NCBI GenBank assembly: GCA_021791775.1
Contig: JAJYVY010000008.1
Location: 1-21,586, forward strand
Direction of reading: 5' to 3'
Length of the DNA: 21,586 bases
Source: Microcaldota archaeon
GTDB lineage: Archaea > Micrarchaeota > Micrarchaeia > Micrarchaeales > Micrarchaeaceae
In this document: positions 7,406 through 13,814 of the stretch, in pieces
How positions within the stretch are numbered: position 1 is the first letter of the stretch
How the letters are laid out: each line of letters begins with the position of its first letter
Notes under the pieces: generated by a model
What the model saw: only the letters and a program-made list of their open reading frames with translations
The model's database searches: none
Told to the model about the DNA's origin: nothing
Made by a program: the position numbers and the translations under genes

Positions 7406-7494
7406 CATTTTAAACCGGCAGGATAGGCTAACGACTGTTATGAGGGCGGAGCGGCGCGATGGCGCCAGCCATTTGATTAAAGGCAATTGATCAA
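7406..7494. other. Convergent intergenic spacer
   Basis: Gap between the stops of the MFS gene and the membrane HTH gene. It contains small palindromes, TGGCGCCA near 7461 and TTGATCAA near 7488, but no T-run or hairpin convincing enough to call a terminator. Confidence 0.3.
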
Positions 7495-9159
7495 TCAACT
7501 GGCGGTCACATTTTCAGATATGCGAGCTCCATCTTCTCCCTGCACTACAACATTATACGTGCTGTTCGGCACGAGAGTTATTCTGATGTGGCCTTGTGCA
7601 TATACGATAGGGGCGAGGAAGGTGAAGGTTGCTGTTGAGTTTGGTTGCAGCATGTACCCTTCGCCTTCGAAATTCTCCCCCGTTTGCGGCAGAACCAGCG
7701 TTCCATTCTGACTCACTATGAAATTCAGAGTGCGAAGCGACTTTACTGTGAGGCCTACGTGGAGAAGCGCATTTATTGAAGCATTTGTACTCGCATTGGA
7801 TGCTGCTGTACTGTTGTTCGTATTGCCCAGCTTTACTTCTATTCCATCTACAGATTCCACTCGAAATCTATTGTGCATCGACAACCCTCCGGAGACGCCG
7901 ATAGAGCCCCTTATTGCCGCACCTATGCCGGTTCCGACACTGGAATTTGCCGTGCTGTTTCCAGTCTTCGCTGTACTTTGCGCTATAATTCCAGTATGCT
8001 GTTGCATATCGCTGTTGGTAAGTAGGTCTGATTGCGAGCTTATTCCAGTATCCATCTTTACGTTTGATCCGGCATTCGAATCAATAATACTATCAATAGC
8101 TGAGATAGGGACATCTTGGTCCTGGGTGTGGTCAATTCCGACTCTGCCGGTTAAGTTGAAGCGCAGAGGCGCCACCTCTACGCCGAAATTGCCAGATATT
8201 GTTATGTGCTTTATGGCTATGCTCTGATTTGCATTGTTCTTTACAGTGACATTTATCATTGCAGTGTTATTATCCTGAGAAAGCGATGCAGACGTTATCT
8301 GAATATTTGGTGTTTCTAGTTGGAGCTGCGCCTTCTCGGTGTCGTTCAAATTGCGTCGAGTTCCAAGGTTTGCATTGGCTGCAGCACCTGATACGACTAC
8401 CGCCTTTACAGATGGTACAAGGACGAATATAGTTGAATTTGCTGTATAGATTGTTGCAACAGTGGGCGACAGGTCTACTAGGATGTTTGTACTGCTATTA
8501 ATTACCGCTCTGCTTCTCAGCTCTGCTATTATCTGGCTGTTAGGCACAGTAACGTTGTATGTAGTGCCATTCACTGTTATTTGAGCTGACGTGATGTCGA
8601 ATCTTATCTGGTTTATTATGGCATTATTTGGGACTTTTGCCGCACCGATCACTTGGCTGACATTAACTAGGCTCATAAGATTTAGCGCCCCGCTGCCAGA
8701 CACATTTATCCATGCCGACCCATTTATACCGTTTATTAAATGCGCCTGCAGTGAGGAGTAACTTACGGTAAGTGCAGTGGTGCCGCTGGGTACTTGTGGC
8801 GGATCTGTGAGGCTGAGAACGAGATTGGATTGCGTATTGCTGTACAGGGCGAAGGCCGCTACGCCTCCGACTATTACTAGTGCAGCTATCACACCGAGGG
8901 CGATTTTGTACATATTTGGCATATTTACACCTTTGATTAATTGTCTACTATCAAAGTTTTCATTTGTTCTATAATATTTCCATTTCTTGATGAATGGATT
9001 CTCGACCTCTCGTATCGCCCCAATTCTATTCAGCTCCGATAGGTGCTGGCTGGTGGTAGATACCGATAGCCCCAATTCGCCACTTATCTCGCTGACATTC
9101 ATCTGCTTTTGCGAAAGTATCTTTAGTATCCTCTTTTTTGTTCCCCATGTCTTGCTCAT
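7495..9159 (-). CDS. Membrane-anchored winged-HTH protein with DUF4382-like exterior domain
   Basis: A single polypeptide of 554 residues combining three parts. Residues 1-65 form an ArsR-like winged HTH: KKRILKILSQKQMNVSEISG, then GLSVSTTSQHLSELNRIGAI as recognition helix, then a wing with KKWKYYRTNE. One hydrophobic segment lies at about 86-106. The remaining 445 residues begin LVLSLTDPPQVPSGTTALTV, the pattern of DUF4382 domains, and hold about 22 N-X-S/T sequons, with Ser/Asn/Thr-rich linkers at about 375-420 and 450-475. Topology is inferred: DNA-binding end inside, glycosylated domain outside, as in one-component membrane regulators such as ToxR or CadC. A TATA-like box at 9190-9200 and AGGTG at 9168-9172 support the ATG. 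A gene fusion created by assembly error is unlikely because the frame is continuous. The ligand and target genes are unknown. Confidence 0.8.
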   Translation of the reverse strand: MSKTWGTKKRILKILSQKQMNVSEISGELGLSVSTTSQHLSELNRIGAIREVENPFIKKWKYYRTNENFDSRQLIKGVNMPNMYKIALGVIAALVIVGGVAAFALYSNTQSNLVLSLTDPPQVPSGTTALTVSYSSLQAHLINGINGSAWINVSGSGALNLMSLVNVSQVIGAAKVPNNAIINQIRFDITSAQITVNGTTYNVTVPNSQIIAELRSRAVINSSTNILVDLSPTVATIYTANSTIFVLVPSVKAVVVSGAAANANLGTRRNLNDTEKAQLQLETPNIQITSASLSQDNNTAMINVTVKNNANQSIAIKHITISGNFGVEVAPLRFNLTGRVGIDHTQDQDVPISAIDSIIDSNAGSNVKMDTGISSQSDLLTNSDMQQHTGIIAQSTAKTGNSTANSSVGTGIGAAIRGSIGVSGGLSMHNRFRVESVDGIEVKLGNTNNSTAASNASTNASINALLHVGLTVKSLRTLNFIVSQNGTLVLPQTGENFEGEGYMLQPNSTATFTFLAPIVYAQGHIRITLVPNSTYNVVVQGEDGARISENVTAS

Positions 9160-9167
9160 GCCATTAA

Positions 9168-9200
9168 CACCTGGTTATATTAGAACGGAAATATTTAAAT
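9168..9200 (-). promoter_or_regulatory. Promoter and SD of the membrane HTH gene
   Basis: Minus-strand AATTTAAATAT (9190-9200) is a TATA-like element about 36 bp before the ATG at 9159. AGGTG (9168-9172) is a Shine-Dalgarno at 8-base spacing. Confidence 0.5.
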
Positions 9201-9308
9201 TGGTGTGGAAATGATTTGGTTTCGTTTCGGTTTTCCGACGATATTTTTGCTCTACCAGATTTTATTGGATGCAACTGTGCTGGGCGGCAGCATGGCCTCC
9301 GGTTTTGC

Positions 9309-9320
9309 ATGCAATTGCAT
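9309..9320. repeat. 12-bp perfect palindrome
   Basis: ATGCAATTGCAT reads identically on both strands. It sits in the 178-bp gap between the membrane HTH gene promoter and the stop of the 81-residue gene. It could be an operator half-site pair, but a palindrome this size is expected a few times by chance in a window this long. Confidence 0.4.
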
Positions 9321-9337
9321 AAATAGCTGATTACGGG

Positions 9338-9583
9338 CTATCTGGTTGGGGTCCTTAAAATTCGCTCCAGGTATGGACTCGGCTCCATTTTCCTTTTTGG
9401 GTCGATGATTATTTTCGGCAGAACTTCAGAGGGATCTGAAAAACGCAGGAGGTCGAAAGTTGCTTTAGCAACAATGGCAATAAATTCTTCAAGCGACATC
9501 GAGTTCCTTAGGATTATTGTCTTGCCCTCTTTTCCATTGGGATGCTTTTGCGTTATAACTATTTCGCCCATTACAAACCTCAT
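9338..9583 (-). CDS. Hypothetical protein, 81 aa
   Basis: Not recognised. A soluble protein: two N-terminal strands (GEIVITQKHP and KTIILRN), a helix SLEEFIAIVAKATFDLLRF, then a Pro- and Arg-rich tail ending YLERILRTPTR. There is no membrane segment, signal peptide or Cys. Start is uncertain: the ATG at 9583 has no SD, whereas the in-frame ATG at 9571 (residue 5) has GAGGT five bases upstream and may be the true start, giving 77 residues. It is the last of four same-strand genes of unknown function (9338-11180). The 41-base gap to the preceding gene allows co-transcription. Real coding is moderately likely from codon use and ordered secondary structure. Confidence 0.55.
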   Translation of the reverse strand: MRFVMGEIVITQKHPNGKEGKTIILRNSMSLEEFIAIVAKATFDLLRFSDPSEVLPKIIIDPKRKMEPSPYLERILRTPTR

Positions 9584-9624
9584 TGGGATCCGCCATGCCT
9601 CGCGGCGGTTAACATTTACCTGTT

Positions 9625-10119
9625 CTAACTCCTATGCATCAGTCCTTCTGGCAGGAAGTCGACCAATCTGCCGGCTCCGATGTATCGCTCGGCCACTTGC
9701 GCCGAGGCATTTACAAAACCTCTATAATCTTCATCCCTTTCCTGGAGCTCTCGCCAGCGCATCGAGCCTCTCCCAGTTGCTATAAACCATCTGGATTCTA
9801 TTGTGCGAGATAGGTGGGTTGCAAGAAATGCGCTTATTGTAGTGAGAGCATCACTTACATCGCGCGATCGCGGATATTCATCGTAATCGAAACGGATTTT
9901 GTCAAGAGTGGTTGGCCTTCCCGGCATTTTCTTGAATTCTTCGCCGTTCACGACCGATACGATCCAGGTCTGCCACATCCTCATTGCCCCAGGGCTGGCA
10001 GGATCCCTCATTACCGTACCCTGATTGCTCAGGATCATAGCTACATCGCATATGAACTCCTGAAGTGTTACCGCTTCTGTGCTTCTTTGTCGGTTCCCCG
10101 TTGTAGTTGTTCCCATCAT
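9625..10119 (-). CDS. Hypothetical protein, 164 aa
   Basis: Not recognised. A soluble, apparently mainly helical protein: VTLQEFICDVAMILSNQG at about 17-34, MRMWQTWIVSVVNGEEFKK at about 46-64, a charged turn with RFDYDEYPRSRD at about 76-87, then a long helix SDALTTISAFLATHLSRTIE and another SAQVAERYIGAGRLVDFLPE near the C-terminus. No membrane segment or known catalytic motif. The start is well supported: GGTGA at 10124-10128 precedes adjacent ATGs at 10119 and 10116, and a TATA-like GTTTAAATATC lies at 10157-10167. This promoter separates it from the two-TM gene pair upstream, so it may head its own short operon with the 81-residue gene. Confidence 0.65.
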   Translation of the reverse strand: MMGTTTTGNRQRSTEAVTLQEFICDVAMILSNQGTVMRDPASPGAMRMWQTWIVSVVNGEEFKKMPGRPTTLDKIRFDYDEYPRSRDVSDALTTISAFLATHLSRTIESRWFIATGRGSMRWRELQERDEDYRGFVNASAQVAERYIGAGRLVDFLPEGLMHRS

Positions 10120-10123
10120 TGTC

Positions 10124-10167
10124 TCACCATCAATTTGCTATAACTGAACCGCATCTGATATTTAAAC
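10124..10167 (-). promoter_or_regulatory. Promoter and SD of the 164-aa hypothetical gene
   Basis: Minus-strand GTTTAAATATC (10157-10167) is a TATA-like box and GGTGA (10124-10128) a Shine-Dalgarno four bases before the ATG. Together they fix the start. Confidence 0.5.
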
Positions 10168-10227
10168 ATGTCGGTAACCGCTTCTGCAAGAATTCATAGA
10201 AGATATTTCGCTTAAAATAAGCACGGG

Positions 10228-10662
10228 CTAATTGTTCCTCTCTGCATTTTCTTGCTCTGCGCGCTCCTTTTTGAGCTGCTTCATCTCTTTTATGCTTTTC
10301 CAGGAGTAAAGCATCATTGCGAAGCTGCTTCCTCCGATGGACAGCAGGAATCCTGCAGTGAAAATAGCCGAAGCCGCCTGACCTGCGGCGTATGCGCCTA
10401 TTCCTACCAGAAAGCCGCCTCCCATTGCCGCTGCAGACCCGAATACTCCATAGCGGTATGCCTTCGACATCTTGACTGGGGTTTTGGGCCTCGTGCTTTG
10501 ACGCTGTACTGAGCGTTCGTAGCTGGTCGGTGATCTTATAAGAGAGTATATCTTCGAAATTGGCGTGGCGTTACGCTTTGCGGAATCCGGATCAAAATCT
10601 AGTGAAAAAGGATCTGCTTTCGAACTCTTCTCCGCCTGCCTAGGGCGATTCAGGGATGGCAT
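10228..10662 (-). CDS. Hypothetical membrane protein with two TM segments, 144 aa
   Basis: Not recognised. A charged N-terminal region of about 65 residues is followed by two hydrophobic, Gly/Ala-rich segments (about 72-94 and 97-122, the first containing GSAAAMGGGFLVGIGAYAAG) and a Lys/Glu-rich C-terminal tail (KSIKEMKQLKKERAEQENAE) likely to be a helix in the cytoplasm. The ATG at 10662 is preferred because AGGTGA lies just upstream of it; an ATG at 10707 in the same frame would add 15 residues and deepen the overlap with the previous gene from 13 to 58 bases. Its architecture (soluble head, hairpin of two TMs, charged tail) is the same as that of the gene it overlaps, suggesting partner subunits or an old duplication. 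Confidence 0.65.
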   Translation of the reverse strand: MPSLNRPRQAEKSSKADPFSLDFDPDSAKRNATPISKIYSLIRSPTSYERSVQRQSTRPKTPVKMSKAYRYGVFGSAAAMGGGFLVGIGAYAAGQAASAIFTAGFLLSIGGSSFAMMLYSWKSIKEMKQLKKERAEQENAERNN

Positions 10663-11180
10663 CCATTCACCTTTTCGAGTTTCTTCTGAGCCCTCCTTAC
10701 TTTCCATCTATCTAGCCTATCTACGATTGGCAGCCAAGACGAACTGTCGGTGCCGAAAGAGCCGTCTGTTGGCTCGATTAGTCCGGCTCTCAGAAGGTTG
10801 AACGCCCTCTTTACACTGTATACAAATCCGGTATAGCCAGACGCGGCCCAAAATGGTATCGCATAAAGAGCAACATCGGCGCTGTGCAAGGCAATCGAAA
10901 GGGCCACAGATGCCACGCCTATGCCGATTGTTGTTTTAAGGAGCAAATTGGTCATTCTTTCTGCATGCATGGCATCGGCCAGATACTTTTCCTTGGTCTC
11001 CTTAGGTACGGTATCGAGCCTTTGCAGCCGCTTTGTTGTTTCATCAACAATAACCTGGGCGCGTCTTTGGTCAGCAATCAGACGGCCGCGTAAAACGCTC
11101 TCCATCTGCCACTGTTCGCTATTGAGTGGAACGCTATCTCGAGTTACCTCTTTCTTGCCTTTTATTTCGTCCTTAAACAT
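10650..11180 (-). CDS. Hypothetical membrane protein with two TM segments, 176 aa
   Basis: Not recognised. Residues 1-75 are charged and helical (RAQVIVDETTKRLQRLDTVP is a good amphipathic helix). Two membrane segments follow at about 83-101 (TIGIGVASVALSIAL) and 104-122 (ALYAIPFWAASGYTGFVYS), then a soluble tail rich in Arg, Lys and Trp (WLPIVDRLDRWKVRRAQKKL). No signal peptide. AT-rich elements at 11192-11201 and 11210-11222 could be the promoter; the second has the better spacing to the ATG at 11180. The last 13 bases overlap the start of the next gene, whose product has the same layout, so the pair is probably translationally coupled and the proteins may interact. Confidence 0.65.
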   Translation of the reverse strand: MFKDEIKGKKEVTRDSVPLNSEQWQMESVLRGRLIADQRRAQVIVDETTKRLQRLDTVPKETKEKYLADAMHAERMTNLLLKTTIGIGVASVALSIALHSADVALYAIPFWAASGYTGFVYSVKRAFNLLRAGLIEPTDGSFGTDSSSWLPIVDRLDRWKVRRAQKKLEKVNGCHP

Positions 11181-11267
11181 CTATCCACTTAGTTTTATAT
11201 CGGACCAAGTTAATTTAACTTTATTGTGCAATTAGCCGATTGTCTAAGAGCCTATGTTTAATGCAGC

Positions 11268-12134
11268 CTATCGCTCAAATGCTTCAGATGCAGACGCGGC
11301 ATCAAGCAGAATCACTGCATTCGGATGCCCTTTCAGTGCTGTGGCGGGTATCTCTTCTGTCATCTCAACTTCGAATATTTTTCTTATTATTGGTGCTTTC
11401 GCTGCTCCAGTAGCTACAAGAACCACCCTTCTGGACTCAAGAATTGTGCCTATCCCCATTGTTATCGCCTCGGTTGGCATCTTCCTATCTTGGAAGTATC
11501 TGGAGTTGGCCTGCAAAGTAGATTCGGTGAGTTCCACCACATGTGTCCTTGAATCAAACGGGGTTTTTGGTTCGTTGAATCCAATATGGCCATTTACGCC
11601 CAGACCGAGGAACTGCACGTCTATGCCGCCATTTTTACCTATCAGGTCATCATATTCGGCTGCAGCCCTTTTGGGGTCGACTTGCATCCCATCTGGCAAA
11701 AACTCCCTGTCAGTCGGCATGTCAACCTTAGAGAAGAAGTGGTGATGCATGTAGTGGTGGTATGACTGCGGGTCTTCTGGCGGAAGTCCGACATACTCGT
11801 CTAAATTAAAAGTGGTCGCTCTGCTGAAACTGCAATCTCTCTTTCCGGCCAGCTCCGCCACTGCGGCATAAATGGGTTCGAATGTGCCGCCAGTTGCTAG
11901 CCCTAGCTTTGGCTCCGGCGCTGCTTTCAGGGCAGCAATCATTTCGTTGGCTGCTCTTTCGGTAACCTGCTGCGCATCTTTGTATATGAAAACTTCCAAC
12001 CCATCTATCTTGCGCGCCACCACTGGCTGTGCAGTTTTTATCATAGCATCAGTAATATGCCACTTTCCAGATACTAATACTTTTGCTAGCTGGCCGGATT
12101 TGGCTATGTTTTTTAACGTTCTCCGCAGCCGCAT
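11268..12134 (-). CDS. nagB: Glucosamine-6-phosphate deaminase (NagB)
   Basis: Converts glucosamine-6-phosphate to fructose-6-phosphate and ammonia, or runs in reverse to make GlcN6P for surface glycans. Seen: LGLATGGTFEPIY binds the phosphate. FNLDEYVGLPPEDPQSYHH carries catalytic D112. GLGVNGHIGFNEP (about 177-189) gives the H183-E188 pair; Asn precedes the His where E. coli has Asp, as in Bacillus-type NagB. SRTHVVELTE and TEAITMGIGTI complete the family pattern. The family core starts near residue 47 (EVFIYKDA), so about 45 residues precede it. The ATG at 12134 overlaps the upstream Cys-tail gene by 22 bases; an internal ATG at 12044 would remove 30 of the extra residues. The allosteric lid is shorter than in E. 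coli. Function is firm, start is not. Confidence 0.9.
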   Translation of the reverse strand: MRLRRTLKNIAKSGQLAKVLVSGKWHITDAMIKTAQPVVARKIDGLEVFIYKDAQQVTERAANEMIAALKAAPEPKLGLATGGTFEPIYAAVAELAGKRDCSFSRATTFNLDEYVGLPPEDPQSYHHYMHHHFFSKVDMPTDREFLPDGMQVDPKRAAAEYDDLIGKNGGIDVQFLGLGVNGHIGFNEPKTPFDSRTHVVELTESTLQANSRYFQDRKMPTEAITMGIGTILESRRVVLVATGAAKAPIIRKIFEVEMTEEIPATALKGHPNAVILLDAASASEAFER

Positions 12135-12370
12135 TCCCCGCCGCAGCAGCCCGCCTCTTCCGTTCTAAGCTTGTCTACAACCTGGAAGAAATTGTTGCTG
12201 GATGCGACATCTGAAACGAATTTGAATTCGGCATCGGCAATTCTTTGGGTCATCGCATCCAGATCAGGCTTCTGCATGTCTGGATGGTGCTTTTGTATTA
12301 TGGCACGCACTGCGGCTCGCATGTGCTCCGCCGCGTCTGTCATTTTTGGAGGCGCTGTTGTATCTACCAT
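12113..12370 (-). CDS. Small protein with C-terminal cysteine cluster, 85 aa
   Basis: Not recognised. Residues 1-65 look helical and soluble (DAAEHMRAAVRAIIQKHH, then LDAMTQRIADAEFKFVSDVA). The tail CCGGECGCGER holds four Cys within seven residues, a spacing seen in metal-binding tails. Zinc, copper or an Fe-S cluster are all possible; none can be chosen from sequence. A TATA-like box CTATAAAAAAG (minus strand, 12399-12409) lies about 33 bp before the ATG at 12370. The last 22 bases overlap the start of nagB in another frame, so the two are probably one operon. Whether the tail has any link to glucosamine metabolism is open. Confidence 0.65.
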   Translation of the reverse strand: MVDTTAPPKMTDAAEHMRAAVRAIIQKHHPDMQKPDLDAMTQRIADAEFKFVSDVASSNNFFQVVDKLRTEEAGCCGGECGCGER

Positions 12371-12398
12371 TTGTACACCGTGTCTACTGCTACATCCT

Positions 12399-12409
12399 CT
12401 TTTTTATAG
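12399..12409 (-). promoter_or_regulatory. TATA-like box upstream of the Cys-tail gene/nagB
   Basis: Minus-strand CTATAAAAAAG is centred about 34 bp before the ATG at 12370 and would drive both overlapping genes. Confidence 0.5.
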
Positions 12410-12439
12410 GTATCCGAAGGGTTTGGTTATAAGCGAGCG

Positions 12440-12925
12440 TCAGATCTGCTTTTCCCACAGTATCTCGTCCTGGCAGAAGTCGTGCTTCTTCAGGATGCCT
12501 ACTTTCCTGAATCCCATTCCAGTGAAAAATTTTACAGCGGGCTTGTTCCTTGGATTCGAATCGCACCATACTTTATGACCTCCTCTCATTTTAGCATTTC
12601 GAATCGCATAATTGACCAGCGCCCTGCCCAGCCCTTTCCTTCTGAAGTTCTTATCGATTAAGAGCCATTCGAGCCAATCGACATGGCCACTGCTCAAATA
12701 GTGCATGCCCAGGCCTATGATTTTCCCATCGTTGGCCACCGCCATTATGACATTGTTTCTATTCCATTTCAGGCTCCCTTTTAGCTCTTTCTGGCTTATT
12801 TCCTTGATGTTCTTTTTCGTGCTCTCCTCATTGTAGAATTTCAAAGATGCCATTATCGGGGCGGCGAATCTGCTTAATGCTGGCAGATCTTTTTCCCTTG
12901 CTAGCCTTATACTGAATTCTGGCAT
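12440..12925 (-). CDS. GNAT-family N-acetyltransferase
   Basis: Transfers an acetyl group from acetyl-CoA to an unknown amine. Seen: 161 residues in the GNAT fold. The N-terminal strand FSIRLAREKDLPALSRFA is followed by helices one and two, central strands with MAVANDGKIIGLGMHYL, then LEWLLIDKNFRRKGLGRALV (about 85-104), in which RRKGLG is the acetyl-CoA pyrophosphate loop. The C-terminal half has SNPRNKPAVKFFTGMGF, where the AVKFF-GF helix is the standard motif B. No membrane segment. The ATG at 12925 is directly preceded by GGGAGG, an excellent Shine-Dalgarno. Only 22 bases separate it from the 3' end of the upstream tRNA-Ala, so it may be read from the same transcript. Substrate (protein N-terminus, polyamine or antibiotic) cannot be told. 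Confidence 0.85.
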   Translation of the reverse strand: MPEFSIRLAREKDLPALSRFAAPIMASLKFYNEESTKKNIKEISQKELKGSLKWNRNNVIMAVANDGKIIGLGMHYLSSGHVDWLEWLLIDKNFRRKGLGRALVNYAIRNAKMRGGHKVWCDSNPRNKPAVKFFTGMGFRKVGILKKHDFCQDEILWEKQI

Positions 12926-12947
12926 CCTCCCACTTGATTATGTTATA

Positions 12948-13019
12948 TGGACTCTGCGGGAATCGAACCCGCAACCTTCCGCTTGCAAAGCGGACGCTCT
13001 ACCATTGAGCCAAGAGCCC
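12948..13019 (-). tRNA. tRNA-Ala(UGC)
   Basis: 72-base type I tRNA on the minus strand. The acceptor arm is GGGCTCT/AGAGTCC, including the G3.U70 wobble pair that identifies tRNA-Ala, with discriminator A. The anticodon stem TCCGC/GCGGA closes the loop TTTGCAA with anticodon TGC. The T arm is TTGCGGG-TTCGATT-CCCGCAG-like and the D loop contains AATGGTA. There is no intron and CCA is not encoded. An AT-rich stretch at 13029-13056 upstream probably holds the promoter. Confidence 0.97.
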
Positions 13020-13058
13020 ACTTATGACGATTAAAAGAAATAGATTATTATTACTTTA

Positions 13059-13406
13059 TTATCTCAGCCTTAGCCTATTCCTATGGGGATCTACGGCTAT
13101 TTTGGTTTCAGCATAGACTTTTGCCAATGCCACATCGTCGCTTCCGCCCCAACCCTCTGATTTTTCAAATATTTTGCCGTTCTCGCCGACCACTCTGATG
13201 AAAATGGCACCATTGCTCCTTACAAAAAGTTGATTTCTTTTACCTGCTCTTCCGTCAGATGCAGTGTAATCTATTGATAGACCTTCACAGGTGTCAAACG
13301 TGAGGATCAGGACATTACTGCTGTTTATTGCTGCAACCCCGCGCTTTTGAATAATAAACAGCGCTTTTTCGTAGATTTCCTGGCTCTTCTGCTTTGTAGC
13401 TAGCAT
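13059..13406 (-). CDS. Hypothetical protein, 115 aa
   Basis: Not recognised. An N-terminal helix (QKSQEIYEKALFIIQKRGV) is followed by a beta-rich middle (NVLILTFDTCEGLSIDYTAS, then LFVRSNGAIFIRVVGENG) and a last helix (DVALAKVYAETKIAV) before a basic end RNRLRLR. No membrane segment. A single Cys is present. The ATG at 13406 is one base after the stop of the preceding gene, so the two are co-transcribed and likely coupled. Fold resembles a small alpha/beta domain; no function can be assigned. Confidence 0.65.
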   Translation of the reverse strand: MLATKQKSQEIYEKALFIIQKRGVAAINSSNVLILTFDTCEGLSIDYTASDGRAGKRNQLFVRSNGAIFIRVVGENGKIFEKSEGWGGSDDVALAKVYAETKIAVDPHRNRLRLR

Positions 13407-13407
13407 T

Positions 13408-13752
13408 TCATCTTCTTTTATGGTGCTTCTTTTTTCCTGCGTTTCTTTTTGATGCTTTTCTTGTCTTTATCTTCCTGCGCGCGGCTGGCCTTGCCCTATT
13501 TTTGCGTGCAGGTGGCTTTGAGGTTTCTTTTGCATACTCACGCTCAAAGAGGTCTATGTCCTTGGCTGTATTCTTGGATTCGGCCTTCGAGAGCAGGGCA
13601 TCGATAGTGCTATCGCTGACGATTTCTGATTCCTTCGCAGAGTTCGAGAGCAGCGCATTCTCTATGTCGCTCGTCTTGAGCATGCTATTTATGGACTTGA
13701 GCAGCTTCAGCTTCTCAAGCTCTGCGGAATACCTCCCTCTCTTCTTTGCCAT
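13408..13752 (-). CDS. Hypothetical protein with strongly basic C-terminal tail, 114 aa
   Basis: Not recognised. Residues 1-75 are helical and mixed in charge (SAELEKLKLLKSINSMLKTS, then TIDALLSKAESKNTAKDIDL). Residues 80-114 are a disordered-looking tail of Lys, Arg, Pro and Ala with a terminal KKKHHKRR, of the kind that binds nucleic acid or ribosomes. No membrane segment or Cys. A TATA-like AATAAATAATTT lies near 13781-13792 about 35 bp before the ATG at 13752. It forms a two-gene unit with the 115-residue protein just downstream. Nucleic-acid binding is inferred from charge only. Confidence 0.65.
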   Translation of the reverse strand: MAKKRGRYSAELEKLKLLKSINSMLKTSDIENALLSNSAKESEIVSDSTIDALLSKAESKNTAKDIDLFEREYAKETSKPPARKNRARPAARRKIKTRKASKRNAGKKKHHKRR

Positions 13753-13814
13753 ATAATCAGTTAGCCACTTTCTACAAAGCCAAATTATTTATTGGTTACC
13801 ATTGCAGGCGGCAT

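Noticed and set aside
7718..8227. Long plus-strand frame inside the membrane HTH gene, hydrophobic in places.
   Set aside because: Complementary shadow of the Ser/Thr/Asn-rich coding strand; no promoter or SD.
9309..9320. 12-bp palindrome as the operator of the membrane regulator.
   Set aside because: Only one copy was noticed, and several perfect 12-mers are expected by chance in this length; kept as a repeat, not called an operator.
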